This document shows, one piece after another, positions 12,718 to 22,513 of a stretch of DNA of 64,000 nucleotides (position 1 is its first letter; the number at the start of each line of letters is the position of its first letter). Made by a program: the position numbers and the translations under genes. The notes under the pieces were generated by a model that worked only from the letters and a program-made list of their open reading frames with translations, did not search any database and was not told where the DNA came from. Origin of the DNA: Nymphaea colorata (Eukaryota; Streptophyta; Magnoliopsida; Nymphaeales; Nymphaeaceae); NCBI RefSeq assembly GCF_008831285.2, contig NC_045138.2, forward strand, positions 30,847,934 through 30,911,933, read 5' to 3'.

Positions 12718-14108
12718 GTGTGTGTGTGTGTATGTGTGCATGTGTATAAATAAATAATGGGAAATGAATTAAACCAGTCTCATTTTAGGAGTATATTTTC
12801 AAGTCTCCTGTCCTCCTTAAGATACCGATCTTAGGTTGGGATGATGAGTGTGGAGACGAGAAAAGGAGAAAGAGGGAGAGTGAAAAAATAGGTGAGAGAT
12901 GGTTGTGGAGAGAAGAAAAGAAACAAGACAGGAGGAAGAGGAAAAATATTTGTGTGTGTGAATCAATGATACATACATAGATTCCCTCTCACACTTACGT
13001 ACATAGCCTCTTACACCACAGACTCATATTGCAGAAACCTCATGTTTCAAACATCCAAAGCAGTGGTTTTGTCAAGGGAAAGATAAACCTTTTGGTGGAA
13101 CTTGTGTCGACAGGCTTTAGCCATCTCAATCCAAGGCAAGCTTGATTTATAACTGTAGAAATCAAATGCTTAGAATTTGTGGTGAATTATATTTATAACC
13201 ATTCTCAGAAATATTTCTCTTGGGTATTTATAGGCAAAGTTTTCTTGAAAGTCTTTCTTTATTTTATTTTTCAAATTTTTTTTTCTCATGCAAATCTTGG
13301 AATTCAAAAATAAAATTCTAAGAATTACAAAAGGAATTATTAAATAATGATTTTTCTGCTTAAATTCTTATAAAAATGTCGATTAATGAAAAAAATACAA
13401 GTAAAGTACACGTGCAAAGGAGCTTTTTGTAAATGTATTCACAACAGTATCTGTTATTTTTTTTTGGCGAGAAATATAATGTTTTCAGACAAAAGCATCT
13501 TCATTTTGGGCAATGGTATTACAAGTTTTTTTAATACATTGATGACAGTTGTGATGATGGTTACAACCGGCACCAACATGGACATTAGACGCACATACAC
13601 GTGAATAGATGTTTATTAGAAGTTGATAGCAAATATTTCAGACCTGTTTCAATGTGTTACAAGTGAAGGACATGAGGACCTGTCAGACCCTCCTGCAAAT
13701 ACTAACACTGATACATTGTACCCCGTGTTTCTGTTACCCCATTTACATAAATTTTTATATGTTCTCTGCTTCATGATTGAGGCTCGATTGAGTCGATTCT
13801 CTCTTTCGGATTTATTATATTTTTGCGTGGAAGCTGGCTTTTTCTTTAGCTTGTAAGACTTTTGCTGGAGTGTTAAGAAACTATTAAATCCTCCATGGGA
13901 ACTATGCATAATGTGATCAATCCAACTTATTTAGCACTCTTTTATTCTTCCCTTAACCAGTTCTCATTGTTCTTATCTCTGACAGAGGCTTGTTGCAATT
14001 TCTGGATGTGGCCATCTTCCTCACGAGGAATGCCCAAAGGCACTGTTGGCAGCTCTTTCTCCCTTCATATCGAGGCTGCTCGCAGATCATTGTGAAGGCG
14101 TTCAATGA
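7910..14108 (+). CDS. membrane-anchored alpha/beta hydrolase fold protein, 7 exons, 653 aa
   Basis: My splice model is 7910-8165, 8346-8659, 9820-10554, 11135-11263, 11754-11957, 12269-12469 and 13986-14108. All introns are GT-AG, the frame stays open, and the stop is at 14106. The N-terminus carries about three hydrophobic segments: one in exon 1 (near residues 18-42) and two in exon 2. A variable linker precedes the hydrolase fold. The oxyanion-hole motif HGFGGG lies at about residues 378-383. The nucleophile elbow is GHDDG (455-459), with aspartate at 457 instead of the usual serine. The acid candidate is Asp595 (AGAED) and the catalytic histidine His623 (GCGHLPHEE). It resembles the plant family that includes Arabidopsis At1g80280 and At1g15490 (from memory); substrate and cellular membrane are unknown to me. 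Intron 6 is swollen by microsatellites and a 150-bp duplication. Confidence 0.9.
9651..9690. repeat. (CT)n microsatellite in hydrolase intron 2
   Basis: A CT tract with one CG interruption, about 130 bases upstream of the exon 3 acceptor at 9819. It could contribute to a long polypyrimidine region but is not adjacent to the splice site. Confidence 0.85.
12464..12760. repeat. 150-bp tandem duplication that copies the exon 6 donor site
   Basis: Unit 1 begins at the end of exon 6 (AAATTCT followed by GTAAGTCC at 12470). Unit 2 repeats the same words with GTAAGTCC at 12620. Each unit continues through a shared unique stretch, a CT tract, a TA tract, a short CA/GT-rich tail and the sequence GCATGTGTATAAATAAAT. 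The second unit differs at few positions outside the microsatellites. Confidence 0.9.
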
Positions 14109-15985
14109 AACTATGGATGGATGATTGCGTCTTGGTTCTGGCTTTCTGCTATGAGGTTGGTTTTTGCAGCCTCAGGGTCGGTCTGAGAGCTCTAAGCGTT
14201 GTCCACAGTCAGGGGTGGAAACAAGTTTGACCCCTCTATTCTGGTTTTGGGAAGTTGTGAAATTGGTTTTCCAGGACGCCGATAAACCCTAATCTTTTAA
14301 AATTTAGGGTTTATGTTATACTGTGCGTCCCTTTTCTTTTGCTTGAGAGAGAAAGGTTGACGATCCTTGGAGAAAGTGGAAACAAATGTCCTGTAAATTA
14401 AAGATGGTAGCTTGCATTTGTGTATATCCCGCTAGTATGCCAAATCTCATGCAAGCGTACGAAAAAAAATTCCTGTAACTATGTTGAGCCTGGTGCTCTC
14501 CTGAAACTATGTTTATCCTGCTCTCTCTCTCTCACCCTCACAGTTGGCCTCCATTGGGTGCCCTGGAACTAAGCTCAATCTTTGTATTTTTAAATTCATC
14601 TCCGGGAACTCAAGTCCTTAATTGCCGGGATCAAATGCCTGGGCGTCAATCAACATTCTAATTTTCCTTATGTTTTACCACATTAGCACACCTATGTTTT
14701 GAAATTCTTAAAGAAATACCTAAATTTTTGCACTGACGCAGGAAACACCTCTCGAACTTATCAAGTTTGTGTGAACAAAACGCCTGAATAGATCTGTGCA
14801 TTAAGTAATTCGGATATTTAAATTGCTTCTCTAGTTCGGCTAATGTCTCAGGCATGGTGAAAAGAAACCCATGGTTGCCTTTGATTGACAATAAAATAGG
14901 TGCCCTTTGAGAAAATTGGAAGCTTAATAAACGATTATGAAATAGTTTCATTAAAAAATTTGAAAAAGCCAACCTCAAATTGAGATGTCAAGATGTTTGA
15001 CGGGTCATGGGGCCTTGTGTTCTGGGTGAGCAAGAGAATCACTTGGAAAAGAGTAAAGGTCTACCATTCCCTCTGTCTTTGGGGTCTTGATGTGTGGGTC
15101 TTGATGTGTGTTGCTAAGTGATAAATATCTAATTAGTAGGCATAAGAGAACAAATGGACTTCATAAGTATCAATTTTCTTAATATGTCTGCCGTCAACTG
15201 CCAATATAAATCTTAGTTTGCAGTCTAATACTATGAAAAATGTGAAATTTTAATGCACTTCATATTATCGGTTCAAGTTTAAAAAACGAAAAAATTACAA
15301 GAAGGTGCCTAACGGTTGAAAAAATAATAAATTACAGTGCAATTCTTAAATCTAACAAAATATGCTCCATTTTTTGAGAGAAGTGCTCAAAAAGCTGGTG
15401 AGTTAGCTGCACAAAACGATCTTGAACTCCAAACATGTTTTACAAATAACAAATCAGTGTTGTCTAGTATAGTATCAGAGACATATCATTTTCTGGATAT
15501 GATGAGTCGAACTGTGTGGGCTGAATGAATTGGGATGATTTTTTCATCTTTCAGTTTTAAAAAATTTAAACTAATGTTAAATTGAAAGATAATTAATCAT
15601 CTTTTGGGTCATAATGATAGAGGCTTGCAATTGCAAAACCCTAATATAACATGTTGGTGAGCATAATGATGAGTATGTCATCCTACAACCCAACAACAGA
15701 AAGCCTGTGGTTTAGAGCTGCTTTAAGACTTGGGTAGGGAGCAAGACACCTGCCAACTAAACATTGTTTTTCATGAGAGGGGTCGAATTAAAATTTCTAA
15801 ATTTTGACACGGCCGAAATATCATTTTTCAAAATTTTTATATAGGACAAGTATTTTTTTCTTTTGAGGTGAGGCCAGGGCCCATTATATGCCATCAAGAG
15901 GAGTAGTGTCCATAAAAATCAAACTTGGTAACGAAGCTTTCACTGGTATGCTAAGTTATCCTTAGGGCAGCTAGGGAGACGTTTC

Positions 15986-16000
15986 GGGGGGGGGGGGGGG
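15986..16000 (+). repeat. homopolymer of 15 G
   Basis: An uninterrupted run of 15 guanines. Such poly-G runs are much rarer in plant DNA than poly-A and are difficult to sequence, so the length may be uncertain. Confidence 0.9.
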
Positions 16001-17275
16001 TTGTTCCCTATAGCTTTTCCTGGTTTCATCCTTACCCACTTTTTACTGTGAAGTACTGGGCATGCTGCTTTCACCATGATGCTGGAGAATTTGGAGAGGA
16101 GAAAAAGTGCCAACTCTAAGAGCAAGGCAAGATTTAAAAACCAAAGGAGCATCTCCGCCGGAGTAACATGGTTCTGTCCGGCCTACATACGGCCGGCTTG
16201 CCTATCTGAAAAAGAAAAGAACCGTGGAAGAAGTTGATGTTGGCACTTTGAAAATCGACTGGACGTAAAAAATTCTGCTTCTCAAGATCTATACAGCGAA
16301 AAAGTGGAGAATCGCTCCTGGCCTTATTAATGCCATTATATATGTGTAGGAACGAGAAAATCCATAGCTATGTACATATCGAAAGGACAGGAAACCGGAT
16401 AAACAAAGAAGACTAAGAAGGCGAGCTAAAACTCACCTATGTCCACCACCACCATTCTCTGTGATTATCTTCAATCCAATCCAAACCTGGTTACATGGAC
16501 CATACTGGTGCACAAATTTTCATGCACCAATTAATGTTTAATTTAATGACTAAAATACTCTTAGTTCACACGAAAGAAAAAAACTTTTTTGTAAAGACAA
16601 AATTAAAAATGAAAAACATTAAAAAGACTGGAAAATATTTCTTTTTAATAAATTACCAAAATGTCATTCTTTCCTTTACTGCACACGATTGTACTGTATA
16701 AGAAACTTTCTCTCCCTTTTATCTTGAATAATATCATGCGGGTCTGTGGTTTGCTCTTATTAAATGTTTTTCACGCTGCCATCCTGGCGTATACGTCGCT
16801 TCTTGATTTCATCTCGCCGCTTTCACCAGTTTAGGAGGTCTTGTTTGAATCTTTGGTCTTTTGTAGGGAGAGATCAGGCTTGAATTTTTGATCTCAAATA
16901 TGAGGAACAGATGCTGCTGAAGGCACTGAGGTGACACCAAGCGATATCGTCAGACCCAAATCCTGATGTTGATGTTCTCAAATACAAAGACACACGTATG
17001 TTCTGAAGTATTTTTACATGGTTCATGATACTTTTAGTATGATATTGATAGAGATTGTACTCATTTTTTCTCTCCGTGTAGTTGGTTCATCCAAGCACTT
17101 TCTTGTAAATTGATTCCTTGTTTCGTGTGGCATGCCTGCATGGATAGGCTGGCTTGTAGTTATACATCATGTTTCAAATTAAGAGAATAGATTCCGGTTC
17201 ATTACAATGCTAGTACAATATCTTGCCACCAAAGAATTCTTGTGCCAAAGGTAGTCAAATGAGCCAGCTGTTACC

Positions 17276-17434
17276 TAGGGTCTGTTCGGTAACAGGTACA
17301 TTATGTGAGTGTTTCATGAATCTATTTTATAGATTATGGTAAATTCATGAAATACTAGAACTAATGAATCTATTCTAATCTTTCGGACAATTTATGAGAC
17401 ACTCATAGAGTGTCTTTGCTACCAAACAACCCTA
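17276..17434. mobile_element. MITE-like element with imperfect terminal inverted repeats
   Basis: The left end reads TAGGGTCTGTTCGGTAAC. The right end, read on the other strand, is TAGGGTTGTTTGGTAGC, so the termini match at most positions. The element is about 160 bp and AT-rich inside, with an inverted arrangement of TTCATGAAT-type words. The flanks offer only a TA or CTA duplication, compatible with Tc1/mariner-like or PIF/Harbinger-like elements. There is no coding capacity. Confidence 0.6.
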
Positions 17435-18249
17435 TAGATGTTGTGTGTTTGATTGTGCTTGAACAAAATACTCATCACATGATAAAATGTCTAGTTTGTT
17501 CAAATGTGTAAAACTCGATCTAATCTGGCACTGGAAAAGGGCAACTCAAGGCATGCTTGGTCAACAGGTGCGACGAGTTCACATTAGCGGGTTGGTTCGC
17601 TTGAAAACCAGGTTGATGAGCCGGTTCATGTCAGAAATGGTTGTGTCTCACTACGAACCGGCTTGCGCTTGACTCGAACACATCATACATGACTGATGAA
17701 ACCACCGAATCGAGCAATTTAAGGGGGAGTCAGTCTGATTCTGGTGCTATATCGTCCGAGTCCTGATTCGTGGCCAGACTTATGGGTTATGTGAGCTGAC
17801 TCGGGTGTAGCTTTCTGGCAAGCATGTAGCATTGTCTACTATGTCACCTGAGTGCGGGTGCCAGCGCGACACATATAAAAAAATTTAGGTGCAGCGGTGC
17901 GGCAAGAATATTTTATTATTATTATTTGTATTATTAATTTATTATAATAATAATAATATGTATATAATATATATGACAAAAAATTGTCTATCAACCACAA
18001 AATTATTAAATAACAAGATCAAAATTATAAATTTGAAATTTGCTAATCATGAATATAAAACAAAAGCAGCACTGAGAATATATTCAAGTGGGGCGTAACA
18101 AAATCAGAATATATTCTATAATATATTCTGTGAAGCTGCAATGCAGAAACCAGCAAATGCAAAAAAAAATCAGTAAAATTTATAATATCAGTACAAAAAA
18201 CAATTTATTTTGTAAAGCTGTGAAGAAGAGGGACAAAGAACATGGCTTC

Positions 18250-18458
18250 AAGAAGACGAAGAAGAAGGACGAAAAAGAGGGTGAAGAAGAAGGACAAAGA
18301 AGAAGGATGAAGAAGAGAGACCAAGGAAGAAGGACAGAGAAGAAGGATGAAGAAGAGGGACCAAGAAGAAGGACAGAGAAGAAGGATGAAGAAGTGAGAC
18401 GAAGAAGAAGGGACGAAGAAGAGGAAATAGGGAAAGAAGAAACATGAAAAGAAAGAAA
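18250..18458 (+). repeat. purine-rich (GA/AAG) tract with about 39-bp tandem units
   Basis: About 200 bases are nearly pure purine on the + strand. The word AGAAGGATGA recurs at about 18,301, 18,341 and 18,380, giving a 39-40 bp period. The open frame across it encodes only Lys, Glu, Arg and Asp-rich sequence, which follows from the base composition rather than from gene content. Confidence 0.85.
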
Positions 18459-18869
18459 CCTGATGTCGTCAGACGAAGATGACGCTGTGGACGCTCGTTG
18501 CCGGATGGAGAGGTAGCTGCCGATGGAAGAGACATAGCAGCAAAGGGGCGAGCTAGGTCGATGCAGGTCAAACAAAGAGACTATCGATTAAAAAAAAAAA
18601 GCTCTAAAAATTGGATCAAAATAGACCGACTCGCATTTGACTGCACCCGACTCGAGTCAAACACGAGTCGGGTGTGAGTCGGAAAAGGACGATTTTAGTC
18701 AGGTGCGGTCAGCCATACCTGACTCTTTTTTTATAGTTTGGGTGCACACTGGGGGTTGCATCGACGCGGGTGTGAGGCCAAAATTGGTGCACCCTAGATT
18801 GCCTATATATGGGTTGCACCGTTTGCATGAGCACCGGGAATCCGGTAGTCCACATAAAGGAGACATGGC

Positions 18870-18951
18870 GGTAGGAGTCATTGGGTTGCTGGACGGAACA
18901 CCTGTTGTTAAGAGAACAGGGTGTTCTGTCCCATCATCCCCTACCAAAGGG
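18870..18951. repeat. imperfect fold-back of about 80 bases
   Basis: The left arm (GGTAGGAGTCATTGGG, then GGACGGAACACCTGTT) pairs with the right arm (AACAGGGTGTTCTGTCC, then CATCATCCCCTACC). The inner stem is about 16 pairs with one bulge and one wobble. The outer stem is looser, with extra unpaired bases on the left arm. It could be a small transposon relic or a hairpin RNA precursor. Confidence 0.5.
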
Positions 18952-20029
18952 GAAACGCTAAGAATGAAAGGCGTTCTTGAAGGACACATTCTAGGCATTC
19001 CGTCTCCCACCGCACAACACCGACAGATGAGGGAATGATCAGTCCAGCAATCGAGCGAACAACCTCTTGGCATCAAAAGGAAGTCACGGATGTTATACGA
19101 ACCCAGAACAGGCAGGTACATGTACTGAAAGTGATATCGGAATCAAATCTTGTAAGCCAAAAAATGGCACTGCAACGACACTACTTCTGCACCCTAAGCT
19201 CAAGCCTATTTGTGAACTTTGGAAAAAGCTAGATGTCACCATTCAGTTGGGGTGGCACAAAAAAAAAAAAAATCCAAGCTTCTTTCTTTTATATAGAGGC
19301 AGTGAAATCTTTCTACCATGTGGATGTTCATCCAATCACTGCCATATGACAATGCATCGAGCAGTGTGCTATGAAGGCTCGAGGATTTTTTCGTCTAAGT
19401 TCAAACCTTATATATATATATATATAAAACTGAATTCTCTCGGTTATCCGACCCCATAAAACTCCGGGCTGCATTTGTGAGAGGCCGGATTCCTCATATT
19501 GGCCGGAAAACCAGGTTTTAAACATGGTTGGCATTCAGTTTTTGGTGCTGAAATCGGGCCTCTATCAGTTATCGTCGCAAAAAAAGAACCCTAAGTCCAA
19601 AAACTCTTGAACAGATTTTGAAGCCACTTTTCATTCAGGTGTACCAACTTATCAGACTTTGTGTCGGCAGATTTTTGCCTTTCTGGCGCTCAACTATAGA
19701 ACATCAACCGCTAAAGGTCATTGATAGAGACGCATCTTAGGCTGCTTATCTGTTCTGATAGTAACCCAACAAAGAGCTCTATATTGATGGGAAGTATTAT
19801 TGTACAGAGCTCATGCAAATCTGTATCACAGCTAGCAGTCGTATTTGCTTTTCTTTATCAAAGTTGGGTAATTGGAGCCAGATCCAGTGCAGTAATTGGA
19901 TAACTTAGAGCAGTTGATGAGAAGTTAGGAGCCTGCACGCCCTGGTGGTTATCATTTGTCACAAGCTCAAACCTCTGTGTATGTGTGTGTGTGTAGACAT
20001 ACACACACTTCATCCAAATGGGTCAAGTT

Positions 20030-20642
20030 TAGGGGTGAACACGAGCCGAGTTGAGCCCAAGTTTAGTCAGCTCGAGCTTGGTTCGACTAATAAAACCTCG
20101 AACTCGAGAATAGCTCGACGGAAGCCGCTCGAGCTCGACTTGGCAGTTACATATTGAGCTCTAGCTCGGCTCAATTAAAGCTCGACAAATTCGTTTGAAT
20201 AGAATTGATATTCATCTTTACATGTTGAGCTCGAGCTCGACAAACTCGTTTGAATAGAATTGAAATTCATAGAATTGAAATTCATAGAATTGAAATTCAT
20301 CGTTATGTGTTGAACTCAAGCTCGGCTAGACAAACTCGTTTGAATATTTCGACTTAGTTAAGGCTCGACAAACTCGTAAACTCGTTTGAACATATCGACT
20401 TGATTAAAGCTCGACAAACTCGTAAACTTGTGAACTCGTTTGAATATATCGACTTGATTAAGGCTCGACAAACTCGCTCGAGCTCGACTCGGCAATTACG
20501 TGTTGAGTTCGAACTCAACTCGATTATTTGAACGAGTGGACTCATGAACTTGAGCTCAACTCGTTAAGCAAATGACTCGGCTCAAACTTGTTCATCAGCC
20601 GAGTTTTAACGAGTGGAGTTGGAGGCTCGTTGTTCACCCCTA
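20030..20642. mobile_element. hAT-like non-autonomous element, CGAGCTCGAG family, copy A
   Basis: The left terminus is TAGGGGTGAACACGAGCC. The right terminus on the other strand is TAGGGGTGAACAACGAGCC, an almost perfect terminal inverted repeat. The 613-bp interior is made of recurring words such as CTCGACAAACTCGTTTGAAT and GAATTGAAATTCAT, partly in tandem. There is no transposase. The 8-bp flanks share only part of their sequence (CAAG), so any target duplication is decayed. Related copies lie near 40.9, 52.6 and 58.6 kb. Confidence 0.75.
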
Positions 20643-21820
20643 ACAAGATCCAAAATAATTGAAAAACAGTTTGAACTAACATAGGATTCCTATTGCTAGA
20701 CGTCCAAGGGAGACGTAACTGGTAAGATATAGTTAAATAGGAAAATTGAATGGTAACTCTTAAAAGGCTGGACATAACGGGACTGCTCATCAAAACCGTC
20801 GGATCTCTTTGATCGGATGGCCCACAGTGCAGTTCTTGCTTTTGAATCTGCGGGGTGAGGGGTGCTCCTCTTGGGCGGCGAGGGGAGGAATCCCCCTTCC
20901 CCTTTCCTCCACGCAATAGACCACATAAAAAAAAAAAAACCATAAAAAATGTGACGGCTCTAGTGGGCAGTCACTCATGTCCAGCCCCTTCAGAGTCACC
21001 ATTCAGGGACTCAGTTAAATATTGTTGGTGTATGCATTAGATAGAGTTAATAAGTCACAAGGATATGGTTAAATAGTAATCCTTGTCACTACTTGTAGGG
21101 TTTGCCATTGTGCAGCAGATATAGCCTTTGCTTATTAATGAGGAAAAAAGCTATACTAAAAGTTTTGAAATATTAGAAAAGTTGAGCATCTTAGTTTTTG
21201 ATGTTGTTGAAAACATAGCTAAATTTATTGTGTAGGTAAATTTAATTGTAAGTTGGCCATGTTGCTCCCTATACATGTTACCTATCTTCTTCGATAGAGT
21301 AATAGAATAACTGGTACATGGTTTCTCTGACAATGGTTTTTCAGTGCTTGACTAATGAAGATATAGTTGAGAAATACTTAATCTGGATGCAATTGAATAT
21401 GCCCAATCAGTGCTGTGCAGGGATGAATATGATGATACAAAACGAAGAACAGGACAAAGGCTTGGGGACTTCGCCTTTCTAATTCATTAACTAGTAATGG
21501 TTCTGTTCAATTGACAGGAGCAAGACTTGATTAACTGTGAAGGAAGTTAGATGTGCATTTAGCAGTATCAGAACGTAGGTATAACAGGTTATTGTCACCA
21601 GAAAAGCTTTGGTGGTTTTTCTCTAGATAGAAAACGAAGCTGAAACAACGTCATTTAAGCTGAAAGTTACAGCTTCACATGGGGGTGCGTCTAAGTGCCT
21701 AAATGGGTCACATGAGCCGGTGCCTTAAAGTCATGGCCTAACTGTACCATTTTGGAAGCTAATGAAGTGAGGGCCCATGAAGCAATGTACTCCATTCTTT
21801 CCAGCCAACCATGCCCTCCC

Positions 21821-21822
<2 letters not shown>

Positions 21823-21853
<31 letters not shown>
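21823..21853. repeat. (CT)n microsatellite
   Basis: Simple CT repeat of about 30 bases, lying in the presumed downstream flank of the NPH3-family gene on the opposite strand. Confidence 0.9.
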
Positions 21854-21859
<6 letters not shown>

Positions 21860-22440
21860 TTCTCTCTGTGGATCTCTGCACATACCCAACTGAAATTGCT
21901 ACTGTTACGCCTGTGAGCTTTAGCCAGCAGACCCCACTAAGCCCGCGTGGGCTAATGATTTTCATATCTTCAATTTCGAGAAGAAGGGCACATGATAATT
22001 GTCCATTAGTCTCATCTTATAAACAATACTGGTGGTCCAGTTCTGTATTCTGAATTCCTTGACATTCTGGCACAAATGAGCTCTTTGTGGGACCTTTCTG
22101 TTTTATCTATGCTGAAAACAATTAAGCATGTAAATGTGCTTACAGATGATTTCACAAACAAGAGCTCCATCTCACTGAGCAAAGGGTGATTGATTAAACT
22201 TAAGACCTTCAAGTTGTAGAAAGTAAAGAGGTCAATACTTGGGATTACGTCTCCTGGAATAAACTATTAAAGTGTACTTGTTATTAACTAAAAGATATAT
22301 GTGTACTTGGTTTTGCAGGAATCAATTTTAAATTTTCCAATATGGACAATGGTGAGGAAGTTTGTGTATATATATGTATAGATGGGGAGAGTAAAGAACC
22401 AAAAGTAAACTAAGAAGAAGAGGTTCACTTATTACGTATG

Positions 22441-22446
22441 TTTATT
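22441..22446 (-). terminator. candidate poly(A) signal of the NPH3-family gene
   Basis: TTTATT on the + strand reads AATAAA on the gene strand, about 70 bases after the stop codon. This is a plausible near-upstream element for 3' end formation. Plant poly(A) signals are loose, so it is a suggestion only. Confidence 0.4.
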
Positions 22447-22513
22447 AGAAAGAGATGGTTATACATGATACAGAGGCAATGATTCATGTGAAAGTGTGGC
22501 ATATGCACGACTT

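Larger units (their letters stand above)
14109..22440. other. intergenic region of decayed repeats
   Basis: After the hydrolase stop codon comes presumed 3' UTR, with no clear AATAAA in the first few hundred bases. The rest is AT-rich DNA without recognisable genes. Identified contents are a poly-G run at 15,986, a MITE-like element at 17.3 kb, a purine-rich tract at 18.25 kb, a fold-back at 18.87 kb, a hAT-like element at 20.03 kb and a CT tract at 21.82 kb. The longest open frames (130-140 codons, 18.6-19.5 kb) show no domain. Confidence 0.6.

Noticed and set aside
18088-18447. 119-codon Lys/Glu/Arg-rich frame
   Set aside because: It is a translation of the GA-rich tandem tract; composition alone explains it.
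18637-19121. Pair of 130-140 codon frames on opposite strands
   Set aside because: They cover the fold-back and a CGAGTCGGGTG-type repeat; no domain, no splice support.
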